Assembly: GCF_000336575.1 (NCBI RefSeq)
Contig: NZ_AOPO01000012.1
Coordinates: 62,001 to 126,000, forward strand
Direction: 5' to 3'
Source: Vreelandella titanicae BH1
GTDB lineage: Bacteria > Pseudomonadota > Gammaproteobacteria > Pseudomonadales > Halomonadaceae
Length of the DNA: 64,000 bases
Position numbers and translations under genes: made by a program
Part shown: positions 13,640 to 21,773 of the stretch, piece by piece
Layout: each line of letters begins with the position of its first letter
Numbering within the stretch: the first letter of the stretch is position 1
The notes under the pieces: generated by a model
What the model was told of the DNA's origin: nothing
The model's database searches: none
The model's input: only the letters and a program-made list of their open reading frames with translations

Positions 13640-14260
13640 TTAGTGCTGCAAATGTAGCCCGCACTCGCGCTTCTCTTCCACCTTGGTAGGGTCGAAGTAA
13701 TCGAAGTTATTGGGCAGATTATGCGCCTGTAGATACTGGTACATATCTTTGGCGCTCCACTGCAGCAACGGGGCAACTTTCAATAGGCCATCGCTGTTGC
13801 GACTAACCGGCTGCATTTTTGCGCGCTCGGGGGTGTCCTCAGCGCGCAGTGCGGTGAACCATACGTCGGGCTGCATTTCACGCAGCGCACGCTCGAAGGG
13901 CTCGATTTTAACTTCCTGAGTAAAGGTTGCGTGGCGCGGGTCGTCGATACCCGGCATGGGGCCTTCCAGCGCCTCGCGGTGGGCGCGCGTGCGCCGGGGT
14001 ACAAAGCTCACGATGTTCAGGTTGAGTTGTTGAATCACTTCGTCAGCGAATTGATAAGTTGCTTCGGTGTTGTAGCCGCTGTCCATCCACACAATGGGTA
14101 TATCCGGGCGCACCTGGGTCACCATATGAAGAATCACCGCCTCAAAAGGGCGAAAGTTGGTGGTGCAAATAGGTCGTGCACCCTGGGTCAGCGCCCACTC
14201 AACTAACCCTTGAGGATTATTTGCGAAATCTCTGTTAATCGCTTCAAGCTCTGAGGACAT
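13640..14260 (-). CDS. cysH: Phosphoadenylyl-sulfate (PAPS) reductase, short form
   Basis: The enzyme reduces activated sulfate to sulfite in cysteine synthesis. At 206 residues it is shorter than E. coli CysH (244). Seen are PDIPIVWMDSGYNTEATYQFA (about residue 54, substrate-adenosine region), a RR-x-E region (RRTRAHREALEG) and the C-terminal catalytic ECGLH, three residues from the end. Only two cysteines are present, one of them in ECGLH, so the CC/CxxC cluster of Fe-S APS reductases is absent; this fits the thioredoxin-dependent PAPS type. The PP-loop is atypical (TTNFRPFEAV). It is convergent with cysB and 15 nt away. Confidence 0.85.
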   Translation of the reverse strand: MSSELEAINRDFANNPQGLVEWALTQGARPICTTNFRPFEAVILHMVTQVRPDIPIVWMDSGYNTEATYQFADEVIQQLNLNIVSFVPRRTRAHREALEGPMPGIDDPRHATFTQEVKIEPFERALREMQPDVWFTALRAEDTPERAKMQPVSRNSDGLLKVAPLLQWSAKDMYQYLQAHNLPNNFDYFDPTKVEEKRECGLHLQH

Positions 14261-14377
14261 ACTGCCTCCTAATCGGAAATTAAATAATACTGACTAGGCT
14301 ACCAAACAGGAGGCAGCGAACCCCAATACCGTTTAGTTTGGCTTTTATATTCCTTTTTGATATAGAGCTCGCACTGC

Positions 14378-15733
14378 TTATTCCAAAGCGCCAATAAGGT
14401 GGCGAATTTTATCCAGAGTCTCGGTGTACTCTTCGTCCGCTTGAGAGTCTGCTACTAAGCCCCCTCCGCCCCATACATGCAGTCTTCCCGCCTCGGCAAC
14501 CATAGTGCGAATAGCGATGGAGGTATCCATGCTGCCACGTACATCGACATAGCCAAGGCTGCCGCAATAAACACTGCGTTGGCAGGGTTCTAGTTCATCA
14601 ATGATCTGCATCGCACGAATTTTAGGTGCACCGGTAATTGAGCCGCCGGGAAAGGCCGCCTTAAGCAGTGCCAGCGGGGTGTAGTTGCCGGCCAGCGTTC
14701 CCTGCACCACGCTAACTAGGTGGTGCACGTTAGGGTAGCTCTCTAAGCGACATAGCTGCGGAACGCGAATAGAGCCTGGCTGGCAGACGCGACCCAGGTC
14801 ATTGCGCAGCAGGTCAACGATCATCACATTTTCAGCGCGATCTTTAGTGCTGCGCAATAGCTGTTCCGCCAGCGCCTGATCCTCTTCAAGCGTGGCCCCT
14901 CGCGTGCGGGTACCTTTAATCGGTCGTGTTTCGACCTCGCCGTTGCTGCACTGAATAAACCGTTCGGGTGAAAGTGACAGTACGGCCTTATCGCCCCAGG
15001 CCATAAAACCTGAATAGGGTGTGGGGGTCGCTTTGCGTAACTGCAGGTAAGCCTGCCACTCATCCCCTTGGTAGTCGGCATAAAAGCGCTGAGCCAAATT
15101 GATTTGGTAGCAGTCACCCGCGCGAATATAGCGCTGCACAGCGTTAAAGCGTGCGACGTATTGGGTGTGGCTAAGTTCTGCTTTAAAGCTATTCGTCAAT
15201 GTAAACGCGCTATTCGGCGTTGGCGTCTGGGTAAGCCAGCTTTCCACCTGCTCACGGCGCTGAGGGGGTGCGATCAACCACGCCTGCTGGGCCATGTGAT
15301 CCAGAGTGATACACCAGTCGTAAAGCCCCAAACGGGCTTGCGGTAACGTGACAGGGCTTGCCTGAGCACTCTTGATCGATAAGGTTTTACGCCCTAAATC
15401 GTAACCCCAGTAACCTATTAGCCCGCCTAGAAAAGGGAGTTCACTGGTTTCATTAGGAATATCCAGTTGATCCAGTAGCCACTGCTGAAGGGCAAACGCA
15501 TCGTTAGCTATGTGCGCCGGTGGGCTAAGCTGATCTGACGCCATGCTTGCTTCGCCATGATGAGCAACTTCAAGCGTGGCAAGCGGGTCGCTGCTGATAA
15601 TATCAAAGCGACCAGTGGCGATAGGGCGGCCACTATCGAGCAGCACCGCGCCGGGCCTGGCACGTAGGCAGGCGAATATTCCCAATGGGTCGGGTGAATA
15701 GGGCAGGGCAGTTATCGTCAACGCCTGGTTCAT
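14378..15733 (-). CDS. pabB: Aminodeoxychorismate synthase component I
   Basis: The enzyme turns chorismate into 4-amino-4-deoxychorismate, feeding p-aminobenzoate and folate; ammonia comes from a TrpG/PabA-type amidotransferase. The chorismate-binding domain shows PIKGTRTRG (about residue 258), DLLRNDLGRVCQPGS, PGGSITGAPKIRAMQIIDELE and YCGSLGYVDVRG, in the family's usual order. I start at MNQALTITALPY, 451 residues, which matches relatives; an upstream in-frame ATG at 15766 would add 11 residues but has a weaker ribosome site. It resembles TrpE but lacks the N-terminal tryptophan-feedback motif as far as I can see. Confidence 0.88.
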   Translation of the reverse strand: MNQALTITALPYSPDPLGIFACLRARPGAVLLDSGRPIATGRFDIISSDPLATLEVAHHGEASMASDQLSPPAHIANDAFALQQWLLDQLDIPNETSELPFLGGLIGYWGYDLGRKTLSIKSAQASPVTLPQARLGLYDWCITLDHMAQQAWLIAPPQRREQVESWLTQTPTPNSAFTLTNSFKAELSHTQYVARFNAVQRYIRAGDCYQINLAQRFYADYQGDEWQAYLQLRKATPTPYSGFMAWGDKAVLSLSPERFIQCSNGEVETRPIKGTRTRGATLEEDQALAEQLLRSTKDRAENVMIVDLLRNDLGRVCQPGSIRVPQLCRLESYPNVHHLVSVVQGTLAGNYTPLALLKAAFPGGSITGAPKIRAMQIIDELEPCQRSVYCGSLGYVDVRGSMDTSIAIRTMVAEAGRLHVWGGGGLVADSQADEEYTETLDKIRHLIGALE

Positions 15734-15905
15734 TAAGCAAACGCCTGGCCGGTAAAAGGGCTGCATATGTTAGAGGTCGTTGAAGATCGGCACCAGTCGC
15801 ACGATTGACGCATTTCTCACGCTCGGAAGAGGATTGTTGACACTGTTTTTGCAGATAGACTTTTTGCCTACAACGAAAGATGTATAAAGTCGCTTTATAA
15901 GCAGG

Positions 15906-15934
15906 TTGACGGCGGTGGTTCGCGGGGCTAAAGT
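15906..15934 (+). promoter_or_regulatory. Probable prp operon promoter
   Basis: TTGACG at 15906-15911 and TAAAGT at 15929-15934 are separated by 17 bp and would start transcription near 15941, just ahead of the palindrome at 15949 and the prpR start at 15967. Confidence 0.55.
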
Positions 15935-15948
15935 TTCGCTATATTTCT

Positions 15949-15962
15949 AATTGTCGACAATT
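15949..15962. promoter_or_regulatory. Perfect palindromic operator, probable PrpR (GntR) site
   Basis: AATTGTCGACAATT is a perfect 14-bp palindrome of the type bound by FadR/VanR-subfamily GntR regulators. It lies between the predicted transcription start and the prpR ATG, five bases from the codon, so a bound dimer would block both early transcription and initiation. Autoregulation by the adjacent GntR protein is inferred. Confidence 0.65.
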
Positions 15963-15966
15963 CGCC

Positions 15967-16710
15967 ATGAGCTTACCCATTTCTTCTTCTTATTCCGACA
16001 CCTCGCCGCATGAAATGGCAGCCCCTGAAGTACGCACGCTCGCCGAGCGGGTATTTCATCAGTTGCAGGATGCCATCGTACGCGGCGAGCTTGCTCCCGG
16101 CAGTAAGATCACCGAGCCGGGATTGTCTAAAACCTACGGTATTTCACGTGGGCCGCTGCGCGAGGCGATGCGCCGCCTGGAAGCACACCGCCTCATCGAG
16201 CGGGTTCCCCATGTGGGCGCAAGGGTAGTTAAGCTCTCGATGAAAGAGCTTTTAGAGCTGTTTGATCTGCGTGAAGCCTTGGAAAGTATGGCAGCGCGCT
16301 TGGCGGCAGAGCATATGTCGCCGGAAGAGGTTCAGGGTTTACGGGATGTGCTAGCGCTGCACGAAGGTCAGGCGGATTTAAAGCGTGGCGAAGCTTACTA
16401 TCAGCGCGAAGGCGATCTCGATTTTCACTACTGCATCGTTCAGGGCAGCCACAACAAAATGCTAATGAACCTGCTCTGTGATGACCTTTACTACCTTGTG
16501 CGCCTTTACCGCACCCAGTTCAGTGCCAGCGGCACGCGACCGCAGCGCGCCTTTGTCGAGCACCATCGCATTGTTGATGCCATTGAAGCTGGCGATCCGG
16601 AGCTGGCCGAGCTGCTCATGCGCCGCCATGTCAGCGCCTCCCGCGCGAATGTGGCGGATCGCTATGCAGCGACCCTCGAAGAGTCAGCATCTAAATCGCA
16701 AAGCTCTTAA
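15967..16710 (+). CDS. prpR: GntR-family regulator of the methylcitrate operon
   Basis: This 247-residue regulator has an N-terminal winged helix (LAERVFHQLQDAIVRGELAPGSKITEPGLSK, about residues 24-54, then GISRGPLREAMRRLEAHRLIER) and a C-terminal all-helical FCD ligand domain with FDLREALESMAARLA and FHYCIVQGSHN, where the His and Asp residues usually bind a metal. It differs from the sigma-54 PrpR of Salmonella but occupies the same place as the Pseudomonas GntR regulator of prp genes. The start codon has no Shine-Dalgarno sequence; a palindromic operator occupies that place. Ligand is probably 2-methylcitrate or a related cycle intermediate (inference). Confidence 0.85.
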   Translation: MSLPISSSYSDTSPHEMAAPEVRTLAERVFHQLQDAIVRGELAPGSKITEPGLSKTYGISRGPLREAMRRLEAHRLIERVPHVGARVVKLSMKELLELFDLREALESMAARLAAEHMSPEEVQGLRDVLALHEGQADLKRGEAYYQREGDLDFHYCIVQGSHNKMLMNLLCDDLYYLVRLYRTQFSASGTRPQRAFVEHHRIVDAIEAGDPELAELLMRRHVSASRANVADRYAATLEESASKSQSS

Positions 16711-16758
16711 TCACGCAGCTAAAACATAACTAGAAATTAGCAATAGGAGAAACGCCCC

Positions 16759-17649
16759 ATGTCCCTGATGACTCCCGGCGCCCGGTTTCGAGCCGCGCTT
16801 GAGGCTAACCGTCCGCTGCCGATCTTAGGCACCATTAATGCCTATACAGCGCTAATGGCCGACAAGGTTGGCCATCAAGCCATTTACCTCTCTGGTGGCG
16901 GCGTAGCTAACGCCTCGTTCGGCTTGCCGGATCTGGGCATGACGACCATGAATGATGTGGTGGAAGATGCCCACCGTATCTGCGGCGCTACCGAGCTACC
17001 ACTGCTGGTAGATATCGATACCGGTTGGGGCGGCGCCTTCAATATCGCCCGCACTGTCAAAGAGATGCAGCGCGCTGGCGTGGCCGCGATACATATGGAA
17101 GATCAGGTGGCTCAAAAGCGCTGTGGACACCGCCCCAATAAGGCGATTGTCTCCCAGCAGGAGATGGTCGACCGCATTAAAGCGGCAGCGGATGCCAAGA
17201 TCGATCCCGACTTCTATTTGATTGCTCGCACCGATGCGTTTCAAAAAGAGGGGCTTGATGCTGCCATTGAGCGTGCCAACGCCTGCGTTGAAGCCGGTGC
17301 AGATGCCATCTTCGCTGAAGCGGTTCATACCCTGGATGATTACAAAGCCTTCTGTGAACGGGTCAATGCACCCATTTTGGCTAACATCACCGAGTTCGGT
17401 GCTACTCCGCTGTTTACTCAAACGGAGCTTGGCGAGGTTGGCTGCCGCATGGTGCTTTACCCGCTCTCGGCCTTCCGCGCCATGAACGCTGCGGCACTGC
17501 AGGTCTATCAAAGCATCCTCGACAACGGCCACCAAAAAGACGTGGTGCCGCTGATGCAAACCCGCGACGAACTCTACGATTTTCTCAATTACCACGACTT
17601 TGAGCAGAAGCTGGACGCGCTGTTTGCCGAGAAAGGCGATGACCAATAA
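16759..17649 (+). CDS. prpB: 2-Methylisocitrate lyase
   Basis: The enzyme splits 2-methylisocitrate into pyruvate and succinate, the last step of the methylcitrate cycle. The 296-residue barrel shows the substrate loop [16 protein letters not shown] (about residue 45), the metal-binding DIDTGWGG and [17 protein letters not shown] with the catalytic Cys in KRCGH, all diagnostic of PrpB over isocitrate lyase. It lies 48 nt after prpR, with aataggaga as ribosome site. The spacer to prpC is unusually long (232 bp) and contains a nested palindrome. Confidence 0.96.
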   Translation: MSLMTPGARFRAALEANRPLPILGTINAYTALMADKVGHQAIYLSGGGVANASFGLPDLGMTTMNDVVEDAHRICGATELPLLVDIDTGWGGAFNIARTVKEMQRAGVAAIHMEDQVAQKRCGHRPNKAIVSQQEMVDRIKAAADAKIDPDFYLIARTDAFQKEGLDAAIERANACVEAGADAIFAEAVHTLDDYKAFCERVNAPILANITEFGATPLFTQTELGEVGCRMVLYPLSAFRAMNAAALQVYQSILDNGHQKDVVPLMQTRDELYDFLNYHDFEQKLDALFAEKGDDQ

Positions 17650-17697
17650 ACCGCCAGTTAAGATGAAGCGCAGTTGGAAATGATTTCTTCTGCAAAC

Positions 17698-17800
17698 TGG
17701 TGAGAGGACAGGTTGAAGCGAGGGTCTTTTGTCATGGATGACAAAAGTAGCGCCCAGGGAGGGGTTCACAGCGCCCTCGCGGAAACCTGTCCTCTCACCA
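17698..17800. repeat. 103-bp nested palindrome between prpB and prpC
   Basis: The outer arms are a perfect 17-bp inverted repeat (17698-17714 with 17784-17800). Inside lie a second perfect 7-bp pair (17718-17724 with 17774-17780) and a third 10-bp pair (17726-17735 with 17738-17747, cttttgtcat/atgacaaaag). Three-base gaps (gaa, gga) separate the first two stems, and 26 nt on the right arm stay mostly unpaired and contain a second copy of AGCGCCC. The design suggests a mobile palindromic repeat or a structured RNA. No transposase ORF is inside. Confidence 0.8.
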
Positions 17801-17881
17801 AGATAGCTTTGCCGAAAGTTTAATGAACGACCTTATTCATAAATCGATAGTAAAAATAAAAGCAGTAATAGGAGACACACC

Positions 17882-19009
17882 ATGGCTGATAAACCCGCAA
17901 CAGGAGCAGGACTGCGTGGCCAGAGCGCTGGTTCCACCGCGCTGTGTACGGTAGGCAAAACAGGCTCAGGCCTGACCTACCGCGGATTTGATATTAAAGA
18001 GCTGGCTGAAAAAGCCAAATTCGAAGAGGTCGCTTACCTGCTGTTAAAAGGCAAGTTGCCTAATCAGGGTGAGCTAGACCACTACATCAGCAAGCTCAAA
18101 AGTCTGCGCGGCTTGCCCGATGCATTAAAAACGGTACTTGAGCAGATCCCCAAAGACGCTCACCCGATGGACGTAATGCGCACCGGCACTTCAATGCTGG
18201 GCAATCTAGAAACCGAGGAGAATTTTGATCAGCAGCAAGACGTTGCTGATCGGCTGCTGGCGGTGCTGCCCTCGATTATTTGTTACTGGTACCGCTTCTC
18301 CCACGACGGTGTGCGCATCGATACCGAAACGGATGATGACTCAGTAGGCGGGCATTTCCTTAATATGCTGCGCGGCGAGCCCGCCTCTGAACTGCATGCG
18401 CGGGTCATGAACGTATCGCTGATTCTTTACGCCGAGCACGAGTTTAACGCCTCTACCTTTACCGCAAGAGTATGCGCCTCGACGCTTTCCGATATGCACT
18501 CCTGCGTGACCGGTGCGATTGGGTCGCTGCGCGGCCCACTGCATGGCGGCGCCAACGAAGCGGCCATGGCGATGATCGAGGATTGGCAGTCGCCGGAAGA
18601 AGCAGAAAGCAAGATCATGGGCATGCTGGAGCGTAAGGATAAAATTATGGGCTTCGGGCATGCGATTTATCGCGAGTCCGACCCGCGCAACGCGATTATC
18701 AAGCACTGGTCCAAGAAGCTCTCTGACGATGTGGGTGATAAGGTGCTTTACCCGGTTTCTGAGCGGGTCGAAGAGGTCATGTGGCGTGAGAAGAAGCTGT
18801 TCTGTAACGCAGATTTCTTCCATGCCAGCGCTTATCACTTTATGGATATACCCACCAAGCTGTTTACGCCGATTTTTGTGATGTCACGGCTGACTGGCTG
18901 GGCGGCGCACGTATTTGAGCAGCGCGCCAATAACCGCATTATTCGCCCTAGCGCCGATTACACTGGCCCTGAGAAGAGCGAGTGGGTGCCGATAGAAGCG
19001 CGAGACTGA
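17882..19009 (+). CDS. prpC: 2-Methylcitrate synthase
   Basis: The enzyme condenses propionyl-CoA with oxaloacetate to 2-methylcitrate. The 375-residue short-form citrate synthase has TYRGFDIKELAEKA (about residue 34), GPLHGGANEAAM with the active-site His (about residue 222), GFGHAIYRESDPRN with the second His, and DFFHASAYHFMDIPTKLFTPIFVMSR with the catalytic Asp region. Short length and operon position distinguish it from GltA. The start has a clear ataggag site. A strong terminator-like hairpin follows 10 nt after the stop although the operon continues. Confidence 0.95.
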   Translation: MADKPATGAGLRGQSAGSTALCTVGKTGSGLTYRGFDIKELAEKAKFEEVAYLLLKGKLPNQGELDHYISKLKSLRGLPDALKTVLEQIPKDAHPMDVMRTGTSMLGNLETEENFDQQQDVADRLLAVLPSIICYWYRFSHDGVRIDTETDDDSVGGHFLNMLRGEPASELHARVMNVSLILYAEHEFNASTFTARVCASTLSDMHSCVTGAIGSLRGPLHGGANEAAMAMIEDWQSPEEAESKIMGMLERKDKIMGFGHAIYRESDPRNAIIKHWSKKLSDDVGDKVLYPVSERVEEVMWREKKLFCNADFFHASAYHFMDIPTKLFTPIFVMSRLTGWAAHVFEQRANNRIIRPSADYTGPEKSEWVPIEARD

Positions 19010-19019
19010 ACCGCCTGCT

Positions 19020-19048
19020 GCCCGGTGATTTGGACACCGGGCTTTTTT
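19020..19048 (+). terminator. Intrinsic-terminator-like hairpin between prpC and acnD
   Basis: gcccggtg (19020-19027) pairs perfectly with caccgggc (19035-19042) across a 7-nt loop and is followed by six T residues. It looks like an intrinsic terminator inside the operon and would lower expression of acnD-prpF-prpD relative to prpBC. Its arm is shared with two other hairpins in this operon. Confidence 0.8.
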
Positions 19049-19076
19049 CAGCCCCCTTCTTGTGAGTCTATCTGCT

Positions 19077-21686
19077 ATGAATACCCAATACCGTAAACCC
19101 CTGCCTGGCACAGCGCTTGAGTTTTTTGATGCTCGCGAGGCGGTGGAAGATATCCAGCCCGGTGCCTATGCGCAGCTGCCCTATACCTCACGTGTGCTGG
19201 CCGAGCAGCTGGTGCGCCGCTGCGATCCTGAATTGCTTACCGATGCGCTAAAACAGTTGATCGAGCGCAAGAGTGACCTGGATTTTCCTTGGTACCCGGC
19301 GCGTGTCGTCTGCCACGATATCCTAGGCCAGACTGCTCTGGTCGATTTGGCCGGGCTGCGTGACGCTATTGCCGAGAAGGGGGGTGACCCCGCCAAGGTT
19401 AATCCTGTAGTGCCCACCCAGCTAATCGTCGATCATTCACTGGCAGTGGAGCACGCAGGGTCGGAAGAGGGCGCCTTTGAGAAAAACCGCGCCATTGAAG
19501 ATCGCCGTAACGATGACCGCTTCCACTTTATCAACTGGACTAAAACGGCCTTTGAGAATGTCGATGTGATTCCTCCCGGCAACGGCATCATGCACCAGAT
19601 CAATCTGGAGAAGATGTCACCGGTGGTTCAGAACCGTGACGGCATTGCCTATCCGGATACCTGTGTGGGTACCGATAGCCATACCCCCATGGTCGATGCC
19701 CTCGGGGTGATCTCGGTGGGTGTCGGTGGTCTGGAGGCCGAAAGCGTCATGCTGGGCCGTGCCTCCATGATGCGCCTGCCGGATATCGTCGGCGTGGAGC
19801 TGACCGGCAAGCTGCAGCCCGGCATTACCGGCACCGATATGGTACTGGCGATTACCGAGTTCCTGCGTAAAGAGCGGGTAGTGGGCGCTTACCTGGAGTT
19901 CTACGGTGAAGGTGCCGACGCGCTAACGGTCGGCGATCGCGCCACTATCTCCAATATGACCCCCGAATACGGCGCGACCGCGGCGATGTTCTACATCGAT
20001 GGCCAAACTATCGACTACCTGAAAATTACCGGCCGTGAAGATGAACAGGTGGCGCTGGTCGAAACCTACGCCAAGCACACCGGCCTGTGGGCGGATAGCT
20101 TGACCGAGGTTGAGTACGAGCGGGTACTGACCTTTAACCTCTCGTCGGTAACCCGCACCCTGGCGGGGCCCTCCAACCCCCACGCCCATTTGCCAACTTC
20201 AGAGCTTGCCCAACGTGGTATTGCTGTTGGGCTTGAGGCGGCACAGGCGGAAGAGAAAGCGGGCAAAATGCCCGATGGCGCGGTTATCATCGCCGCCATT
20301 ACCAGCTGCACCAATACTTCTAACCCTCGCAATATGGTCGCCGCCGGGCTAATCGCCCGTAACGCCAACCGGTTGGGTTTGCTGCGTAAACCATGGGTGA
20401 AGTCGTCGCTGGCGCCGGGCTCGAAAACCGTCAAGATGTACCTGGAAGAAGCTGGGTTGATGAGCGAGCTGGAAAGCCTCGGCTTTGGGGTGGTGGCCTA
20501 TGCCTGCACCACCTGTAACGGCATGTCTGGAGCGCTGGATCCAAAAATCCAGCAGGAGATTATTGAGCGTGATCTCTATGCGACCGCCGTGCTTTCCGGC
20601 AACCGTAACTTCGACGGCCGTATCCACCCCCATGCCCAACAAGCCTTTCTGGCGTCACCGCCTCTGGTAGTTGCCTATGCCATCGCGGGCACGATTCGCT
20701 TTGATATCGAAAAAGACGTCCTGGGCGTGGATCAGGCGGGAAATCCTGTCACTTTGAAGGATATCTGGCCAGCGGATGAAGAGATCGATGCGATTGTTAA
20801 ATCGTCGGTGAAGCCGGAGCAGTTCCGCCAGACCTATATTCCCATGTTCGATCTGGATAAGAGTGCCCGCGCTCAGGTCAGCCCGCTATATGACTGGCGG
20901 CCCCAGAGCACCTATATCCGTCGCCCGCCTTACTGGGAGGGCAATATGGCTAAAGTGCGCACCCTGAAAGGCATGCGGCCGCTGGCAATTTTGCCGGACA
21001 ATATCACCACCGATCATCTCTCACCCTCCAACGCGATTCAGTTGAACAGCGCGGCAGGGGAGTACTTGGCCAAAATGGGCCTGCCGGAGGAAGACTTCAA
21101 CTCCTACGCCACCCACCGCGGTGACCACCTGACTGCCCAGCGCGCTACCTTCGCCAACCCGAAGTTGTTCAACGAGATGGTGCGCGATGCCGACGGCAAC
21201 GTTAAACAGGGCTCGCTGGCGCGGGTAGAGCCGGAAGGCCAAGTCACCCGCATGTGGGAGGCGATTGAAACCTACATGGCCCGCAAGCAGCCGCTGATCA
21301 TTATTGCCGGGGCGGATTACGGTCAGGGCTCCTCACGGGACTGGGCGGCTAAAGGCGTGGCGCTGGCGGGCGTGGAAGCGATCGCCGCCGAAGGCTTTGA
21401 GCGTATTCACCGCACCAACCTGATCGGGATGGGGGTGATGCCGCTGGAGTTTGAGCCCGGGACTACGCGTATGACACTGGGCCTGGACGGCACTGAAACC
21501 TTTGATGTCGAAGGCGCCGTTTCGCCAGGGGCGATGCTCACCCTAGTGATCCACCGCCAAAACGGTGAAAGCGAGCGGGTTACGGTGAAGTGCCGTTTGG
21601 ACACCGCCGAGGAGGTGTCTATTTACACTGCTGGTGGTGTACTGCAGCGTTTTGCCCAGGACTTTCTTGAGTCCACGGCGGCTTAA
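19077..21686 (+). CDS. acnD: Fe/S-dependent 2-methylisocitrate dehydratase
   Basis: This 869-residue aconitase-family enzyme dehydrates 2-methylcitrate to 2-methyl-cis-aconitate with a [4Fe-4S] cluster. Cluster ligands are in AITSCTNTSNPRN and YACTTCNGMSG. DTCVGTDSHTPMVDALGVI and the C-terminal swivel domain GADYGQGSSRDWAAKG are typical. I start at ATG MNTQYRKPLPG, matching the family; an in-frame GTG 15 nt earlier is less likely. No obvious Shine-Dalgarno sequence is present. AcnD needs PrpF, encoded next, because its product must be isomerised, so acnD plus prpF replaces the cofactor-free PrpD route. Confidence 0.95.
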   Translation: MNTQYRKPLPGTALEFFDAREAVEDIQPGAYAQLPYTSRVLAEQLVRRCDPELLTDALKQLIERKSDLDFPWYPARVVCHDILGQTALVDLAGLRDAIAEKGGDPAKVNPVVPTQLIVDHSLAVEHAGSEEGAFEKNRAIEDRRNDDRFHFINWTKTAFENVDVIPPGNGIMHQINLEKMSPVVQNRDGIAYPDTCVGTDSHTPMVDALGVISVGVGGLEAESVMLGRASMMRLPDIVGVELTGKLQPGITGTDMVLAITEFLRKERVVGAYLEFYGEGADALTVGDRATISNMTPEYGATAAMFYIDGQTIDYLKITGREDEQVALVETYAKHTGLWADSLTEVEYERVLTFNLSSVTRTLAGPSNPHAHLPTSELAQRGIAVGLEAAQAEEKAGKMPDGAVIIAAITSCTNTSNPRNMVAAGLIARNANRLGLLRKPWVKSSLAPGSKTVKMYLEEAGLMSELESLGFGVVAYACTTCNGMSGALDPKIQQEIIERDLYATAVLSGNRNFDGRIHPHAQQAFLASPPLVVAYAIAGTIRFDIEKDVLGVDQAGNPVTLKDIWPADEEIDAIVKSSVKPEQFRQTYIPMFDLDKSARAQVSPLYDWRPQSTYIRRPPYWEGNMAKVRTLKGMRPLAILPDNITTDHLSPSNAIQLNSAAGEYLAKMGLPEEDFNSYATHRGDHLTAQRATFANPKLFNEMVRDADGNVKQGSLARVEPEGQVTRMWEAIETYMARKQPLIIIAGADYGQGSSRDWAAKGVALAGVEAIAAEGFERIHRTNLIGMGVMPLEFEPGTTRMTLGLDGTETFDVEGAVSPGAMLTLVIHRQNGESERVTVKCRLDTAEEVSIYTAGGVLQRFAQDFLESTAA

Positions 21687-21711
21687 TTGAAACGGCCTAG
21701 CTGACCAAGTG

Positions 21712-21764
21712 AACCCGGTGCCTTTAGCTTTTCAGATAAAGCTTGGAGCACCGGGTTATTTTTA
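21712..21764 (+). terminator. Two-tier hairpin between acnD and prpF
   Basis: aacccggtgc (21712-21721) pairs perfectly with gcaccgggtt (21748-21757), enclosing a smaller agcttt/aaagct stem, and is followed by attttt. The prpF ribosome site AGGAG begins at 21764, so the hairpin ends right where translation of prpF must initiate. It may act as a partial terminator or mRNA-processing barrier. Confidence 0.7.
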
Positions 21765-21773
21765 GGAGTGGTA

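Noticed and set aside
16996..17769. Long minus-strand ORF (257 codons) opposite prpB
   Set aside because: It is the shadow of a well-conserved gene, has no family resemblance and starts inside the prpB-prpC palindrome.
18341..18838. 165-codon minus-strand ORF within prpC
   Set aside because: It is a mirror frame of a conserved enzyme with no recognisable domain.
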